Shown here piece by piece: positions 59,906-64,000 of a stretch of 64,000 nucleotides of DNA. Location: NCBI GenBank assembly GCA_945859605.1, contig OX243827.1, positions 20,133,146-20,197,145 on the forward strand. The letters run 5' to 3'. Under the pieces are notes generated by a model. The model made no database searches, was not told where the DNA came from, and saw only the letters and a list, made by a program, of their open reading frames with translations. The first letter of the stretch is position 1; the number at the start of each line of letters is the position of its first letter. A program made the position numbers and the translations under genes. This DNA is from Lumbricus rubellus. Taxonomy: Eukaryota > Annelida > Clitellata > Crassiclitellata > Lumbricidae.

Positions 59906-62738
59906 CAGCGCCGTATTAGCAAATGGGGGGGGGGAGGTCCTGTTCAGTAAAACTGAAGGGCCAAACCTTACAGAATCACGGCCAAAGGACGCAAAACACG
60001 AGTCATATTCAACGAATCAAAAGTCGTCTATTATTAATTCGTTCGTTAGGTTTTTTGCAATATCAAACAGGTCTTTAATATTCCAGTCTCGTGGTAAAGT
60101 CAACATCTTCTACGGTTTAAGATTTTTAGAATGATTCATGGTCAGACATTTGTTAAATACAAAGAGTGTCAGCTGGTAGGATACTGCTCAGTGTAGCCTA
60201 CAAAATAATTATAATCACGCCATTTCATAATGCGTCGCAGAGCAGTTGAGTTGCGATCGGGTGAGGTTACTGAGGTGGCCTACTATATTGTAAGTGTTTG
60301 ACTAAGCAATAGTTCTAAACTAATTCTCTAGCATTTATGGCTAATTTTAAGAACAATCTGCCCGGTTTAGTAAACTTCAATAAGGTCCCTCACACAGTGT
60401 CATGTGCAAAAGTTGAACATGGTTAAAACAGTGGTTTTCGAATAATTTTGACAATACTTATTTGTTATGAGATTTTTTTTACTAATTTTACTATTATAAG
60501 TATACAGTAACAGTGGCGCACCTAGGGGGGTGCTAGGGGGTGCTTGAGCACCCCCAGGGCTCAAAAGGTGACCCACGCAATTTTTCCAAATCCGATGAGT
60601 TTTTTGTGGGTGAGGGTGGGGGGGGGGGGGGGGTAGGGGATCTTTCGGCATTTCAGTCTTTCAGATTATCGGTACACAATCAAGCAAGTTCCTTCAATTT
60701 TCTGTATTATAATCTTAGTCAAATTCGTGGTTCATAAAGCACTAGATTTCAGTGTTTAGCTGGTCTACCTGAGTTTGTTTTGGTCTCGAGAATTTGTCTA
60801 GTGATCAATTATAAGCATTAATAGCGATACGCCTGTGCCTTTACATTACAGTGTCTCACCAATTTATTGATAATATGTTACGACTTAATTGATAGTACCG
60901 TGTGTGCTATTTTATTTGGGCCTATAGTTATTGTTTTCCTTCAAATATATAAAGTCAGCTATGTTTGATCTAGACATTTTCTGCGGCGAAAGGGTCCAGA
61001 AATGATTTTTCACCCAGAATATTTGACAAAATGATAGTAGTTTTTAGTTGCTGTTTATTAGATTGAATTACATAAACTGCCATATAATAGGCCTACCATG
61101 ATCTTATTTCATACTAGGGTAACTAGGCCTATATTATAATGTGCACAACTTACTGTCATGGCGGATATTTAGGGCGATAGGGAAGAAGTAGCCTAAGTAA
61201 CCTGTGAGGCAACAGTCGCAACAGTCTGAACTTCTGAAGTTTTAAACCCCCAAAGTTTGTGGTAAGGGGGCGGAGATATTTATATCCCCAATATGTCATA
61301 AATATTTTATAAATATTATTATAAATTTCTGCAGTGTAATCCACTGTTTATCCATAATGAACAATTTTGTTACGACAACAAGCTAAAATGCTGTCATTAC
61401 AGCATGTGTAAATAAAAATTCTTCTACGATGGAAGGGGCATTAATTGAAATCTTATAATTATAACGTCTCTGAGCACTAAAATCATGAGTTTGTTTGTAA
61501 AAATGACAGCTTTAAAAGTCACGGTGCACTGTGCATTGTGCAAATCACAAAATTTTAAGTAATTGCGAGGCAACGCTCTACAATGTTAAAGTAGGCTAAA
61601 TTTAAAATTTATAAAATCTATGACTATCAGCATTGAAAATGAGCAATTGTATTAAGATGACAGCTTAAAGGCCTACATTAAAGTATGGAAATTAAAAAAT
61701 TAAGCAATGGAGAGTGGCATTGAAGTCTTACACCATGTCTTTCAGCAATGATATGTTAAATTTCGTTAAAATGACGGCCTAAAATGATACTACTGCAGTG
61801 TGGAAATAAAAATTCTGTGCTGAGGAGGAAGCCCATCCCCCTACTCAAACCCCTTTCTCTGCTAGGCCTATGTTGAAATCTGAAATCACTCTTTTTTATC
61901 AGCACTGAATTAATAGAGCTATTTTGCTAAGTTGACATCTTAAAATGGTAGCATAATAAACGTGGAAACTCAAATTTTAAAAAAGTATAATTGTGAGCAT
62001 ATTCGTTGAAGATTAAACCACTTCTATCAGCACTGAAAAATAGTATATATAGCAATTTTTGCGTTAGACGACAGCTTAAAATGCTGCCATTGCAGTGTGG
62101 AAATTAGAAACTTTCTGATGTGAAGGGGCACATCACCTCCCAAAGCTACTGCCCTCTCAGCGCCACGTGCTGTGGAGATATTTCGTCGGATGCTCGATTT
62201 TCACTAGAAAAAAACCTCGATTCCCACAGAAGGGACTTGATAAAACACTGGTTATTGGGGGGGGGCGGAGGGGTTAGAGTAAACACTTGTTATTAATTCC
62301 GCCAAGACATTTGTCATATCTAAATAAATCGAAAAGGGCATTTTTGAAGTCCTAAACCGTGCTTTTCAGAAGTGTTCATGACTAGCTTGCCTATAGATAG
62401 GCAAGCTGTCAAACAAGAGCCTGAAACGCGCTCTAGCTGATGTCAAAAGTTAAAAAAAAATACGTTGGTTTCTGGGGCTGCGCCCCAGACCCCGCTGGGG
62501 GAAAGCTTACGACGCTCCCCCAGGCCCCCTAGTCAGTATTGGCCTCGTAGGCCTACCCTCGGTACTCGCTGCTTTGCATCTTCGGCGTTTACAATAAAAA
62601 TTCTGAGCACCCCCCAGGAAAATTTTCTGGTTGCGCCCCTGTACAGTAATGAAGAAAAGTACTATTGCATGTGTGGAGACCCTGAAGTGTGGGCCCATGT
62701 TCGGCCGAACATGTTGAACATGCTTTAATCCGGCCCTG
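59906..62738. mobile_element. Older hAT-type element (relative of 11849-12099) carrying a nested hAT
   Basis: The right end CATGTTGAACATGCTTTAAT, then CCGGCCCTG, matches the 251-bp MITE at 11849. The left end CAGCGCCGTATTAGCAAATG at 59906 matches its start loosely, and flanking 8-mers TTCTTCCC / TTTTCCCC match 6 of 8. The pairing is an inference. Confidence 0.45.
60511..62641. mobile_element. 2.1-kb hAT element, TSD TACAGTAA
   Basis: Ends CAGTGGCGCACCTAGG and CTGGTTGCGCCCCTG; perfect 8-bp repeats TACAGTAA at 60503-60510 and 62642-62649. It contains at least five diverged modules of about 150 bp (61340-62130) built on TTAAGATGACAGCTTAAAAT, TGCCATTGCAGTGTGGAAAT. The right GC-rich end (GGGGCTGCGCCCCAGACCCC) is shared with the inner hAT at 43.6 kb. 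No transposase. Confidence 0.9.
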
Positions 62739-62749
62739 TTTTCCCCTGT

Positions 62750-63580
62750 TTAGCCTATATTGGTGTTCCAGCAATTAATATCATGCCATTTCATGCGCTA
62801 ATGTGTTTTGTATTTAAATGATTACTGGATGGTCCTATTAGCGGGACTCTCCATCACTTCTAACATAATTGGCATAATTTTCGAAACAAGACAAACCTAC
62901 TTTTTCACTTGCAACTTCTATTTGTAGAATGCCGAAGCCTTTGAAGGATGCTTGCCTAAAGGTTATTCATGCGTTTCCTTCATTTTTACAGATAAATTTC
63001 TCATAATGTTAGACTTTTGAAATGGCGAAGTTTCACATATAATTATAATACTCGAATTTCTTTTATGTTCGAGACTGCTTTCATAAATATTTTTTTGCAG
63101 ATCTACGCCTCAATCGTTCAACAACCACATATAGGCCTATAAGCTATAATTTTGATCACTATTTTTACCAGTAGGCCCTATCAATTATTATTTCTCAACA
63201 GTATCAATTGGCTGTCAATATGATGATTGATCTCATTACTCTCATTATTTTAATTACTGTTATTGCTACTATTATTTTAGCATAATCTATTATACCGTAA
63301 TTTAGGAAAGGCAAAGCTGAGAAAAACTGATCAAAATGAAACAGAGGCCAACACGTTTTAAAGTTCTGTCTTGTTACTGTTGCTTTTTTCAGATTCAGAT
63401 TGTGTTTGATATTGTTATATATTGCCAGGTACAATTAGGCTAAACATAATGTGATCTTAAGTAGGAAAATATCTGACACTTTGGCCTGCAAGGAACCTCT
63501 GCTCTATTCTATTTCTTTTGTAGATAAGGAATGATATTAAATGTAGCCTATACCAAAGCATTGAAATAATATTTATTTAG
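62750..63580. other. Presumed intron before the FN2-like exon
   Basis: AT-rich sequence with no recognised repeat or exon; ends with the acceptor TATTTATTTAG. Confidence 0.5.
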
Positions 63581-63727
63581 CAACGGTGCGCATGGATCCA
63601 AAAGGTTGCAATCTGCCGTTCCAGTACAAAAATAAAGAATACAATCAATGCATCCCTGAAACCAAAAATTCTACTCCTCAATGCGTTGCATCTGATGGAC
63701 TGATGGCGGATTGCGTAACTCCTCCTG
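63581..63727 (+). CDS. FN2-like exon, symmetric 1-1 phase
   Basis: Acceptor TTTATTTAG and donor CCTCCTG|GTGAGT enclose a 147-bp exon. In phase 1 it encodes GCNLPFQYKNKEYNQCIPE, then TPQCVASDG and ADCVTPP: the fibronectin type II pattern C-x2-PFxYxxxxYxxC, then Cys residues, though the usual WC and later aromatics are replaced. The 1-1 phase is typical of shuffled extracellular modules. It can be joined in frame to the PAN exon donor at 54734, which would give one secreted PAN-FN2 protein. The gene continues beyond the window. Confidence 0.6.
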
Positions 63728-63802
63728 GTGAGTAAATCTGCCATAATTATCAGCAGCATATTTTACATTCAATGCAGGAAAGCAGAAAAATGATTAGGCA
63801 AA

Positions 63803-64000
63803 AAAACGACGAAGATGAAGTTGAAAAATGCGAAGATGAAAGAATAAGACGACGACGAAGAAGAAGATGATAGGCGAAATGACGACGATGAAAGTGATTA
63901 TGACGACAACGAAGCTGACGATGATGATGACGATGATAATGAATATGAAAATGATAATGACTATGATGCTGATGCCGATGGTGATAATGATGCTGCTGCT
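63803..64000. repeat. (GAN)n simple sequence, possibly coding Asp/Glu-rich
   Basis: GAC/GAT/GAA triplets up to the window end. One + strand frame is open for over 40 codons to the end (Asp, Glu, Asn, then Ala) but has no clear acceptor. An imperfect intronic microsatellite is more likely than an acidic exon. Confidence 0.6.

Noticed and set aside
63803..64000. Acidic Asp-rich exon at the window end
   Set aside because: Looks like an imperfect (GAN)n repeat; no convincing acceptor, so kept only as a repeat.

Overview
This is a gene-poor, transposon-rich window of an animal nuclear genome: spliced genes with GT-AG introns, tRNA-headed SINEs with an L2/CR1-type 3' tail (GCGCTATATAAAT), many hAT, pogo/mariner and piggyBac-type DNA elements, and extracellular PAN and FN2 modules. 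An aquatic invertebrate fits best, but the phylum cannot be fixed from the sequence.

Layout. (1) 1-11.8 kb, + strand: ten consecutive, phase-consistent exons of a LONRF-type protein (TPRs, a C3HC4 RING, LON substrate-binding domain), with the 5' end off the window. Its introns carry SINEs, a 12-copy 118-bp satellite, an 86-89 bp inverted repeat and a possible antisense Gly-rich exon. (2) 11.8-17.7 kb: intergenic, with SINE/LINE tails and four hAT-type elements with 7/8 or 8/8 target duplications, one still holding BED-finger and C-terminal dimerisation remnants of a hAT transposase. (3) 17.7-49.2 kb: a tandem triplication. Each unit carries one minus-strand, three-exon gene with its own TATA box, encoding a secreted protein: signal peptide, small Cys-rich domain, and a Thr/Ser/Gln tract of 9-residue (27-bp) repeats whose number differs between copies (about 17, 19 and 6). 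All three copies look intact. Because the units are paralogous, most transposons here have an 'empty site' in a sister unit, so insertions can be shown directly. In the third copy, intron 2 is expanded by a hAT element that contains a SINE and a second hAT element, which itself holds a LINE end and a 47-bp minisatellite. (4) 49.2-52.2 kb: a decayed pogo-like element and MITEs. (5) 52.9 kb to the end: a + strand gene with TATA box, signal anchor/peptide and PAN/Apple-like exon; a phase-compatible FN2-like exon lies at 63.6 kb after about 9 kb of transposon nests (mariner relic, hAT elements, a large inverted-repeat structure).

The most unusual signal is the palindrome TAGGCCTA and its one-base-shorter forms TAGGCTA and TAGCCTA. 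They recur every few hundred bases from about 12.7 kb on but were not seen in the LONRF gene. In at least eight paralogous comparisons, one copy has a bare TA where the other has TA-GG(C)C-TA. That is the pattern expected if a TA-targeting transposon with GG...CC ends cut itself out and left a 2-nt-overhang footprint; a pogo-like element with exactly such ends lies at 49.4-51.0 kb. A second notable signal is conflicting transposon sharing among the three units, which points to gene conversion or unequal exchange within the array.
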